From the NCBI GenBank assembly GCA_000708835.1, contig DF236953.1, positions 298,523 through 362,522 on the forward strand: a DNA stretch of 64,000 bases, written 5' to 3'. Below, piece after piece: positions 45,350 through 56,700 of the stretch (position 1 is its first letter; every line of letters starts with the position of its first letter). The stretch is from Klebsormidium nitens. Its lineage: Eukaryota; Streptophyta; Klebsormidiophyceae; Klebsormidiales; Klebsormidiaceae. A program made the position numbers and the translations under genes. The notes beneath the pieces are model-generated. The model made no database searches, had not been told where the DNA came from, and was given only the letters and a program-made list of their open reading frames with translations.

Positions 45350-48300
45350 ATGGCGGAGGTCGCCCCTGTCCATGGGAGCCAGCCCCTGATCATAGATCTC
45401 AACGAGCCGCAGGCGCCGATGGATGAGAGGCGCTTCTCAACGCCTGCCAGAATTGAGGGGCCTCATACTGATGCAAGGGAAGACAAAATGGGAGCGGAGG
45501 GTGCCTTTCCAAGCGTGAGAAAAACATATTGGAGGTCTGCTAGTTGGACCCCTGGTAGAGGCGGCCGGTCTTCTCTGCAAAGGACCGCCTCGGGTAAAGC
45601 CACAGGTCTGCAACGCGCCAACGGCAAGGTGCTCCCTGAAGATGCCGGTGGGGGAAAAGGCAAAGGCTTGAGGATACAGGTAAGGAGGACAGCGTCACAG
45701 CCGCTTACCCACAACAGAGAAGCCTGCACGGCTACCATCATGTAGTGGTTTTACCAGTGGTTTACCATGTCATCCATTTATCCATTTCAGGAAGCTGCTC
45801 GTTTGCACGAATTTGCCACTTCTGGTGAGTACACGATTGTGCCTTTTGCGTGCTTGAGTCTTGACTTGTCAACTTTGGAAGGACCTGGGATGGGAGCTGT
45901 GTGCCGTGGTTGTTTGCTGGGGCCTCGCAGGTTGAGGTCTGCTGCACCACTTACCGAGTGTTTATGCCCCATTTTTAACACAGCTGCTAACATAATCGGA
46001 TTTAAAGCTGGTCAAATCCTCGTCTGTTGATGCTCTATCCAAGCATGTAATGCACATGCTGTAGCCAGAGTAGCATGCTGTTGGCACAAGAAGGCTTGCC
46101 CATCATTAACATAACCTGGTGCTGTAACATTTTTATGAGAAATTGGCTCTGCTTTCTCTTGAGTGTGAAAATCCTGAAAGGTAGGTTCTGCCATAAGTAC
46201 TCTGTGCCATATTGTGTGTATGCGACACCAGCTCGACCTTTCTCCCTTTCAGTATCCCAGCAATGTCAACACTGTTTGCAATGCCCCTCTTTTCATGTCC
46301 AGTCGCCAAGTGCAAAGAACCATCCTTGGGCTGGTGTCCTCTCCCGACCCCTGTGCTGATGTTTGTTGATCCAACTCTGGCCCGGTGCTTTTTGGTCCAA
46401 CTCTGGCCCATATCAAAGCTGTCAAAATACTTCTGGCGTCATTCTATCCTTCTTTCACTGGCTTACTTGGCTCAATAATTGACAAGTTGGTGTCATCAGT
46501 CCATCTTGTTTCAATGGAGAGTACCATCAGTTCTGCACAGAAGACGCAACGTGTAGCATCGAACAATCATGTTTTTGAAGGTGGACCACAGCTAGTCTTG
46601 TGTTGTTGCAGAATGCTCAACCATCGTGCGAGGCTCGTGGATAGAGGCCTGAGATTTTCCGCAAATGAGTCAATCTTCATCCATCTCTTCCAGTAATTAT
46701 CAGCCGACAGAAGCATGCCGACACATGGCACTTTCTCACGCGCTTTTGCGTGCCTTTCTCCTCAGGTCGACAATGGCTGGAAGGGTGACGTCGAGGTGAT
46801 CAAACTCTCCGGGGGTGAAGACAGCGGTCCCACCACCGGAGGGGGGTCCCAGAAGCCCGGCAGCAGACCCCCCCGGGGAATGCACCTCGACTTGGGGGCT
46901 CTCCAGATGGGGAATCCAGTCGCAGAACCAACCGAGATCCAGGCGCGGCGCACCAAGTTTGCGTATTTCGAGAAGCACTGCAGCCGCGTGGCGGAGCACG
47001 TGTATTTGGGGAGCGACGTCGTGGCGAGGAGCAGGGAGATCTTGCGGGAGTCGGGGATCACGCACGTGCTGAACTGCGTCGGGTTTGTGTGCCCCGAGTA
47101 CTTTGCGGGGGAGCTGGTGTACAAGACGCTCTGGCTGCAGGTAAGGGCTTATACTTACTGGGGGTAGTCCAGAGGGGTTGATAGTACTGCCTAGTGGAGG
47201 GAGGGCTTGCTTACACTTTCCATCATGTGAGGGCTTGTTTGCACTGACTTCCAAGTTGGGGCTTGTTCCGAGTGTCTGGCAGGTGAAGGGCTTATTCTTT
47301 TGCCAATCGAATTAGAGGCGGTTTACTTAGAAGTTCTATGATCAGTGAACCTTGATTTCATGTCATTGCCAGAATCACACTGGCTAATGTGAGGATTTTG
47401 AGGAGCTTTGTCAAAGCGTTTGCCAGGTAGGAGGGTCAGTTATCTCATCCGGCAGAGCAAGGACATTTTGATGCTGTCAAGTACAACAGAGGCACACTTC
47501 CGGATTATTCAACACATGGTTTCTCACCACATTGTGCACTTTCAATGTCCTTCACTTACAAGAACTTTGTCCCTGTTCTTGCTAGGCAGCTGCCAACTAT
47601 CATCTCTCTGGCATGCTTCTGAACTCGTTTCTTGTCTTCTACCAATTCGGACTTTCCTGGAGAGGTTCTCGTGAGCATCTTGCTGAGCAAACTGCCTCTT
47701 TTAAGTCTTTCAGGCGTTCTTTTCCAACCAGAATCGTTGCTCCACCAAACAGGAGATTCCTGGAGAGAACCTGGTGACGATTGGCTGAGCAAGGTGCCTC
47801 GTATGATCTTTCTCGTGTTCTTCTCTGACTTTCAATTCCCCCTCCCCACCAACAGGACATTCCCGGAGAGGACCTCGTGAGCATCCTGTACGACATCTTC
47901 GATTACCTGGAGGACGTTCGCACGCAGCACGGTCGTGTCCTGGTGCACTGCTGCCAGGGCGTCTCGCGCTCGACCTCGCTCGTCATTGCTTACCTCATGT
48001 GGCGCGACAACCGGTCGTTTGACGAGACGTTCCGGGACGTGAAGGCGGTCCGAGGGACGGCAAACCCGAACATGGGCTTTGCCTGCCAGGTACGAGATGT
48101 CGAGATTGCATTCTCAGGGTTGTAAGGTGGTTCCCTTGAGACATCGACAGGGGCGTACGAGGATGATGTACGAGGTCAATTCACAATCTGCACGCCACTG
48201 ACGACTCATAACTTGCAGCTCTTGTCGTTTGACAGTATGTATACTTACAGCTGACGTTCGTCAGCTGTAAGAACGAACAAATCTGAATCCTTTGATGCGC

Positions 48301-51300
48301 GTCTGCTACAAGCAATTTCCGGATGGAATTTTGGGGTGGATCTGTGTTCAAATGTGTAAGCAACTAAATGCAAGGCAACTATTCGCATTCCGCAGGTCAA
48401 TCTTCAAAAAGATGGTATGCGGACATACTGAAGACGTGCAATCAAACAGGAGAGTCGTCCCTTCAGGAGTCGTCGTCTGACGTCACCCTTTCTGTTGCAG
48501 CTGCTGCAATGGCAGAAACGGATCACGTGGGGCCCCGACGGCGAGCCTCCCCCCCACTCAGGGCGCATGTACCGGGTTGCCCCCCACAGCACGTATAGCC
48601 CGCTCCACCTGGTGCCGAAGCCAGTGGGGAAGCTTAGAGGTTCCGAGCTAGACCGGAGGGGGGTGTTTGTGGTGGACGCCTCGAGCGGGCAGGTTTTCGT
48701 GTGGGTGGGCCAGGGCGCGCCGCACAGCATGGCGGAAGCGGGGGGGCGGATTGCGGCGCAGCTGGTGCGGTACGAGCGGGCGAAAGGCCCTGTCACGGTG
48801 GTGCGGCAGGGGCAGGAAGGGGCGGAGTTCTGGGCGGTGATGAGCGCGGGTGGGGGGGACGAGGCCTCGGAGGAACGGGGCCAGGAACTAGACGCGGGGA
48901 AGGTGCAACGGCGAGAGAGCAGACCGGTGGAGGTTGACAGAGACGAGGGAGGTTCTGAGGGGGATACCTCAACAGCTAACCCGGGTGCTAACCCTGACGG
49001 TCCGGTGGAGGTGGGCACGCTGCCGGCTTATGATGCGGATTACGAGCTCTTCCGTCGGGCCGAGAGCGGGGAGATCAAAATGGCGACCCCTGGGTCTAGC
49101 GTTCTCCCAGGAGCAACAAAACCGATGTCGCCAACCAAAATTGCGAAAGAGGATCAGAAACAGTCCGGCGTCAGCGGCGCCCCCAGCCCCCGTGGCGAAC
49201 CGATTCTAAGAACGGCCGTACGGACAGAGGATCCATCCACAGCACCAGATCAGAGCAGCAAGGCCAGGAGAGATCAGCCAGGGGGGAACGGACAGACTGC
49301 CCCGGAAACCAAGCTGACGTCCCCCCCGAACAGGAAGCAAGCACAGCCCGACGTTTTTGTCCCGTCCGTAAGCCGATCATACCCAGTGTCCACGCTGCCC
49401 CCCCCCTCGCCGTCTCTCCCGCCCCCAAACAAGCGCAGCAAGTCGCCCACGACCACAGAAACCGCCGCCCAAAGCGCCGACGTTCTTTCGCCCCCCCCTC
49501 CCTCCCCGTCCTCTTCCATGGGCAGCTTCTACAAGCAGCACCGCGTTTTGTCTCCCCGCCCCGGGCTTGATCTGTCCGAACCGAAGCCTCGCAAGAGCCC
49601 CTCCAATCTCGGTCCCCGAGCCGATTCCAGCGGGGGGGATGCGGCCACTCCCCGTCGCCGATCGTTGCTTTCCGAGGAGAAGGCCGGGGCAGCGGAGGCT
49701 ACCCGGTCGATGGAATGGGGGTTGGCGAAAGACGCGGGGAAGGAGTCCGGGGGCCAGACGCCCCGCCAGATGTGGCCCCCTGTTTCGGAGGTGCGGCAGG
49801 CGCACTCCTCCTTTGCGATATCGCCGAACTTTGGAGGCTCCGAGCGCGCCTGGACGGTGCCCGAGTCTCCGCGGGTGGTTCGCCGGACTAGCTTTCCGGG
49901 GTTTGCGGTGAGCGGGAGTCAACATCCGGAAAGCCCGGGCATGAGGCCCGCCCGGAATGAGGAGGCCAGGCCAGCTTTGCCCGGGGGTGTGGCAACTCCG
50001 GAGAGCGATCCAAAGGACGAGAACGAACAGGAAGCAGAGAGGTCGGTGGACGAGCGACGTGAATCTGCGGCGAGTGGGGAGGAGGGCAAGGGAGAACCGA
50101 ACCCCCGAGAAGAGACCCAGTCTTCAGAGCTCGGCGAATCCCGTGCCTCGGACGGGTCCGAAAGTCGAGGAGCGGACAGCTGGGCAAAGAGGCGGCCCGG
50201 TTTGCAGATCCCCGGCGTTGAGTCGGTCAAAGTTGATGTGGCTCCTGTTAGCCCGGTTGGGCTCCTACCGGGCGCAGAGGTGCTGAGCCCGGGGGTGTCG
50301 GAGGAGACCGATGATCTGGTGACGGAGCGGATACCCCCTACTGCGAAGAAGCTGGAGCTGCTCGCTGGAGGGGGGGAGCTGGTGGAGTCGAGGGATTCGC
50401 CGATGGACGTCGACAGGAGACAGTTCCGTGAGCGGGGCAGAGCGACCCCAGTGAATCGCGCCAGGGGGGAAGAGAAGGCAGAGGTCGAGGGGGGGCCCCG
50501 GCTGTTCGAAGCCCCCCTGTTTGAGGAGGTGGAGATGTTCGACACGGACGATTTGCACTCCGAGTCGGCGTACGTTTTGCTTGTGAATTCGGACGGGGCT
50601 TCGGACGGCGGAAAGGGTCGGGACATGTTTGTTTGGTTAGGGGCGGACTATTTGAAGCAAGGGGATGATCGTCGAATCAGCACGGGCAGTGCGATGTCGA
50701 CTGACTCTACCGCGGAGGAGGAGGAGTTCAAGGATGGGGGGAGCATAGGGGAAGACTTTGTGAGGAGGAATGGGCTCCCGTCCGAGACTCCCTTTGTGGT
50801 AAGTGGCCCTCATTGGTAGGATTTGTATTTTATCTGTCGCGCGTTTCATATGCAGGTAGGTAAGTGAGTGGCGAAACCCCTTGGGAAATGACTTTATGAT
50901 ATGGAAGCGGCTCATTTCCAGGACTCCGTTCGTGGTAAGTGGCCCTCGTTTGTGGGACTGGTAGACCTTCAAGTGCGAACAAGTGATCTTTTGGGGGAAG
51001 CCCAGTCACTCGTTCCCGCGGCGCCTTCTCTGTCGATCTGGGAAGTGCACGACGCTTGGTACCAGGCAGACATGAGCCGACAACAGACGCAGATGATTGG
51101 CATTACTTGCAATATCTCTCTGTTCATTCGCTTGCCAAGTTGTCTCCATCGGTCAGCCAAAGGGCCTCGTGTGCTGGCAAGGGTTGGGCGTGTGCCGCTT
51201 GTGCTATCAATCGTAGACACAGTTTCGCTTGACCATGGGCGTCCGGGCGACAATCATAGAGTCGAGCGCGAAGAGCAACACTTAAGCTGGTTGGGGCATC

Positions 51301-51568
51301 TTGTGCTAAGGGGGCTCCTTTGAGTGTTAGAGGGTAAAGGTTGTCTTGAGATTTGAAGAAATAAACAACCCACATATTGGGTCTGCGTTGTATAAGCTTG
51401 CCCGGCCTTTCTTTCAAATAGGAGGAGCGTAAGGAGCGAAAAACTTCTTTCGACTGGTGCTGCTTGTATACTGGGCTTCAGTTATTCATTTCTTGGTCAA
51501 TAACGTCGCAGGTTGTCACGGAAGGCAAGGAACCGGACGAGTTTTGGAGCCACTTTGTCAATGGCTGA
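45350..51568 (+). CDS. MKP1: MAP kinase phosphatase with gelsolin-like repeats
   Basis: Exons 45350-45679, 46766-47140, 47856-48089, 48501-50798 and 51512-51568, all phase 0, give 1,097 residues. An N-terminal KTYWRSASW motif is shared with plant MKP1. The dual-specificity phosphatase domain spans about 160-313, with general-acid Asp236 and the signature HCCQGVSRS (Cys267, Arg273). A gelsolin-like repeat follows (RMYRVAPHS.., DRRGVFVVDASSGQVFVW, QEGAEFW). After a long Pro/Ser/Glu-rich, probably disordered stretch (about 430-960) comes a second gelsolin-like repeat (EMFDTDDLHSESAYVLLV.. VTEGKEPDEFW) split by the last intron. MKP1 inactivates MPK3/MPK6-type kinases in stress responses. Arabidopsis MKP1 is about 780 residues, so the linker here is about 300 longer. 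It is divergently transcribed from the ALDH. Confidence 0.94.
47645..47790. repeat. Two acceptor-edge echoes of MKP1 exon 3
   Basis: The unit ending in the exon start (ACAG|GACATTCCCGGAGAGGA, 47852) occurs earlier at 47743-47790 (AACAG|GAGATTCCTGGAGAG) and 47645-47688 (acceptor lost). The pyrimidine-rich tract before the acceptor is copied as well. The period is about 103 bp. Confidence 0.88.
50921..50958. repeat. Donor-edge echo of MKP1 exon 4
   Basis: ACTCCCTTTGTG|GTAAGTGG at the true donor (50798/50799) recurs 134 bp farther as ACTCCGTTCGTG|GTAAGTGG with the following CCCTC. The donor is intact. Confidence 0.88.
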
Positions 51569-53761
51569 GTGTGACACACTCACTCATGAGGAAGGCGACA
51601 ATGAGGGGTGAGCTGTACTTTATGGTAGGTTGCTACTCGGTGCGTGGGCAAAGCGATTCTTGCATTTAATTCTCCAGTATTTGTACAATTCGTTCCAAAG
51701 AATGACGTAGCGATGACTTTGAGCAGTCAGATCGTTGGTAACAAGGTCTGATCAAAAATAAGATACATGAGATTACGACCTTTGAATTGTACGGTCCGAA
51801 ACTGGGGCAGTTAAGGTTAAAGGCAGCTACCGTCCTAGGGAAGTCCATTTGGTGGTCACGGACCTGGTGCCTCTAGGTTTAGCCAGCCCAACGATACGAG
51901 CGAGCTATGCAACGGAAGAGGTTCTTGCACATTTCTACAACCAAGCTGCGGACATGATCGGCATTGAATCATGATTCACCTGCAGAGCAACGCCATACTT
52001 GATGCGTTTGGAATGAGTTAGACCCTGGTGAATTGCGTCATTGATGGTGCATGCATGTTCAATCCAGATCGATTGATCAAACATTCATTGTTTTCTCTCA
52101 CGTTCCTCGAGTCCGCGTTAGTGACAGAGGTATATATCTCAGAGCTATAGTACCGAGTGTACCCAATATATCACACTGCATGATCTAGGGGCCGCCATAT
52201 GATATATTCACTGAGCATGTGTGCACATATAGTCGAATTGCTGCGCGCATTGTGATCGACACTGAGTGCACTGACATGTCACGTACCGCGCGGCCTATAT
52301 AATTTGATAATTGCCACGATCTGCTTTTTCGCATCGTTGCAGACTCGAGTGCTATTTACGCCATGGTTGGATAGGGACAGGGACCGCGGAGCTAAACATG
52401 CTGCAGTAGCTGCCGCGCGGTAGCTTCATAGCGTAGTTATCGTGACTAATTGCAATATAACCTTAAGTTAATTGATGCGCATGGTGCGGCCGTTCAAATC
52501 ATAACTACTGGCCGTCATGTATGTGATGGCCGGAATGCATGGTTCCGTCAAGCATGTTCGGTCAACTTAGCATGCACAGCATACCGCCAATCAGGTCGAT
52601 CTGAAACTCATGACTATGCAGTGCACGGCTCGTCGGGCCCGCGCAAACCTGAAGCGGCTCCAGCACATTGATTATGGAGTTTACGCAGCGCGGTTGGCCC
52701 CTCATGAGATGCTATACTGTACGTGGTAAGAGCTTTACAATCGACATAACATGCCGGACTGCCGTCAGATCAATTGCATGACATGAGCGCATATATTCAT
52801 ACATTGCACTTAGTCCGGCGGCTGCCGGGGAGACGGTTGCTTACTGAGGACTTATACGGCTACAGCCTTCTAGTTGACATCAACAGTGAACCTGACGTTT
52901 TCCCGATCCACTTGTGTGCAGCGTGGCCCTCATGCAGCTGCAGCCCCTTTGCTCGATACCTAGATGCGCAGTTCGACCAATCAGATCATACTTGACGCGC
53001 CAATGATTTTGAAGAATCGGCTATCTCAAATTAGCTTCAGAGGGCTTACTAGAATACAAATGACCTGACGGTAATAGCCAGCGTCATATTGGTGTCAAGT
53101 ATTGCTTGTGTAACAGCACTTTACATGAAAGCTCACCTTTTGAAGACTGTCTTAGAAAAGTCTTAAAAAGTCTTTCAAATTGATTTTAATTCTCCGTCTT
53201 GAAAGTCTTGAAAGACATTCTCATTGAAGCGGCAAATTGACATCACGCTGCCTCACATTACTACAGATGTAAGGGATGAAGGCCCAATTCTTCGTCACGA
53301 GTCAGTGCATCGTCGCCTTGCAACTTCAGTGAAGTTGCAACTGCCCCGTGAGCGGGACAGAGCGCCTGCAAACAGTCCAAAAGTCGATCGTAAAAAGATC
53401 TCTTTACACGGCACCATATATGCCGCAATTGTTTGACGGTCGGTCTATACTGTGCTGCTTAGTAACGATAAGCGCGCCTTTTTGAGCGCTATATAGCTGA
53501 AATCAGGTATCCCTAGTATCGGGACTGCTACTTCTCAAATACGGCTATATGAGCCTTCCCTATGCTGTTACGCGTGTTCTATGCGAGCGGTGCTACATTA
53601 ATGATCTTGGGTGGCACATGTCGTTGCGACAATACGCTGTAATTAAGCGGACAATTATTGCAGTATAGAAACGATGATTTCCGCCTGCATGAATGACAAT
53701 TTGCGTCGAGAAAGCAGACACCGGTGCAGTCGTTCTGTAGCGTGCGATGCGCTTTAATGCG
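51569..53761. other. Convergent intergenic spacer with second TGCA-rich island
   Basis: This 2.2-kb spacer lies between the MKP1 stop (+) and the exostosin stop (-). About 52050-52990 is again rich in TGCA (about 16 by eye), CATG, GATC and TATATA strings. At 53125-53220 short GTCTTGAAAGTCTT-type repeats form a weak inverted repeat. No coding exon was recognised. Confidence 0.6.
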
Positions 53762-56700
53762 TCAGGCCGGCAGCTCTCCGAGCTTGCTTCGCCGCTCCCG
53801 ATGGATCGCTTCCCGAACGGCGGGCACCTTCGTGGCGATCTTGTCCCACACCATGTCGATGGCTCCGTATGGCTCCGAGTACTCAAATAAACTGCAGCAG
53901 AAACAAATATATGATCCATTGAGCAACTTGCATACGGGGAGTTCCACGTAACGCGAACGACGAGCGGCACGATGGATAACTCAGCTGTGACTCCCTGCTT
54001 TCCAAGAAGACACTGGCATCTTGTCATCCAGGAAGCATTATTTTTAAGCTTTGGAGCATCTGGGTATAACGACGTGCAGCCGGATCTCCATTAACCCAAA
54101 AATTACGGCGCCCAGTTTTGCCGTCGAACTTGTCCCCCTCGTTTTAGAACCGACACTTAGTAGCGAAGACCCATTTTTTAGAAAGTGAGGTAAACAGTGG
54201 GGGGCTTGGACCCTGTCGACAATCGCCCTCCATTCTCTGGGCATTCATAACCGGCACCGAAACTGGATGGTTTCCTCAACGCACCTCCGAACTTCCCGCA
54301 AGCGCCGCTGCATGCCCTCCCACCGCCCGGCCGCGATCTCCGCGCGGAGCCGCCCGGCCAGATACCCCGGCTCGAGCGCTTTCGCCTCGGGAATGAACAG
54401 CGCAAACGTGCTGTAGTCCAACCGGTCTTCAAACGGCAGCTCGATGCGGTCGGATACGACGACCGGGACGCACAGATTGACGATCGCGTCGAAGAGGCGG
54501 CACGCGGAAGGGGTGTCGCCTGGGCAAAAAGGGGCGACGAAGTGTCAGAATGGTGCGGAGGGTTGGTCGCCTCAGAAGGAGCTTGGGTGGAGAATATGCC
54601 CGTGGTCCGACCGCCGTTTGATGCTGTCGCTAACGGAGACCGGGACGCACAGTTGATCAATGCGTCGAAGAGGCGGCCAAGGAGGCGACGCTAGCAACGA
54701 GGGGCGAGGAGACATCAGGTGGTTGCAAAGGACTGGTCGCCCAAAAAGAAGCTTGAACGGAATACAGCTGTCAGTTTGATGTGGTCGGATCGACGATTGG
54801 GACGCGCAGGTAGACGGTCGTGTCGAAGAGGCGGCAGGGCGCGGGGTGTCGCCTGGCAAAGAGAGGCATTAGAGGACGGTGCAAGAAATGAGTCGCCAAA
54901 AAGGTGCGAAAGTTAAATCAGGTAAACCGATCGTCGGATCACACGGTGCTGTCGCTAACGGCGGCCGGCGCGCAAAGGTTGACAACTACGTCGAAGAAGC
55001 GGCACGCGAAAGGGGTGTCGCCTGGGAAAGAGTACAACGCAACATCAGGAAAGTGCGGGGGTCTGGTCGCCCAAAGGAGAGCTTGAGTGGATAATGATGG
55101 GTCAACCGTGTCCTGAAAGTTACTTCGATGCTGAATGATATCGGAACGCACAGGTTGCCGACCGCGTCGAAGAGGCGGCAGGCCAAGTTCAGTATCGCCT
55201 GGCAAAGAGGAGCGACGCAGTGGCAGAAACTTGCGGAGAATTGGTCGCCTCAAAGGGGAGCTTGAGTAATGAATGGTGGGTCAAACATTTCCTGACGGTT
55301 ACTTTGATCTCGTCGCGGACGCTGGGTCGTCTTCGGGTTGTTAAGAGGAGGCGGGCCGAGGTGTAGTGCCTGAACCCGACATCGGCCGTTGCAACCGTGG
55401 AAACGCGCGCAAGTATGCATGTTCAACTTGGACGACGTAAAGTCTGGCGTGAGAATGTGTAAAGAGCCTACCCAGCAGGGACGTGATAAAACCTGCAATA
55501 GTTAGGGGCTGCCGAGAAGCCCTGAAGGGCACGCTTCCCTTGACTACAACTGCCCTCATCTACACTCCGTACTGCACTACATTTCTGTTTAGCTGGTAAC
55601 CATCTTGAAAGGGTGGGCTCCTTTACTTTTGACGCATTTTTGCGGACGCACCTGCGGGGCTGAGGCAGAACTTGGACGTCCGCATGCCTTTCATGGCGGC
55701 GCGGCGGCCCTCCGCCGAGGGGATCCCTTCAACCATGGACACGCTCTCCTCCGTCGCCAGCACCTCGAACAGCTTCGTGCGGATCGTACCGCCCTGGAGA
55801 TGAATGGTTAAGGATTCAGCGTTTGGAGATTCTTTAAGATCAGGTACTAGGAAAAAAGGGTACCAGGTATTAGGGGACTAGAGATTGAAGGCTAATACAT
55901 TTGAACAGCTTCGTCCGGATCGTGCCGCCCTGGAGATGAATGATTGAGGTTTCCGCTTCAAAGGACTCTTTTGGGATCAGGTACTAGGATAATAGAGTGC
56001 GGTATTACGGTACTAGAGTTTGAAGGCTGATACATCTGAACAAGGTCAAACAAGCAGGGTGCAAGCCCCTTGAGAAAGATAATTCGTCCGCCAACTTCGA
56101 TTCCTTTGACTGTAGCACTTCCACTGAAGTTGTCCAGACCGGGCCACCCAAATCATCGCGACACATTCTACTAATAGCACAAAGTCAACCAAGCAAATTG
56201 CTGGTACTCGACTCTGAAGATTCTACTGATTCTGTTCGGATTGTGCCGCCATGAACATTAACACGTTTCGTACAAAACGAACAACCAAGCGGTCTTTTGT
56301 CTCTTGATGTCCGCCTGACTACTGGCAAACGTTCGCAGAACGAGTCAACTATTTGCGGCTGCGATAGAAAGCTGCCCCTGTTCTTTCCAACATACGACCG
56401 AGATCGCGGAGAACGTTTTCAGTCCAGAAGAGCGCACAGAGGCTTGACAGATGGATTCACCTCTTTCCGGAAGCGGTTGCCAGCAAAGAAAAGCAGCAGG
56501 TGTCGCTCCGCGGGGGTCGCGCCTTCGTCCTGGGGGGTGTAAATGGGCACCCGGTGCACGTACGGGATGACGACATCCTTCTGCAGGGACGCCTGGTCCG
56601 GGCGCAAGCGTCCGAAGTCCGCGACAAGAAGGATGGAGTTCTTTGTCCGGTCGTGCACCTGCGGACGTACGAATAAGGTGCTTCATATCAATTTCAAGTT

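Noticed and set aside
45392-45412. EAR-type repression motif (DLNEP) in the MKP1 N-terminus
   Set aside because: The canonical DLNxxP spacing is not met, so no function is claimed.
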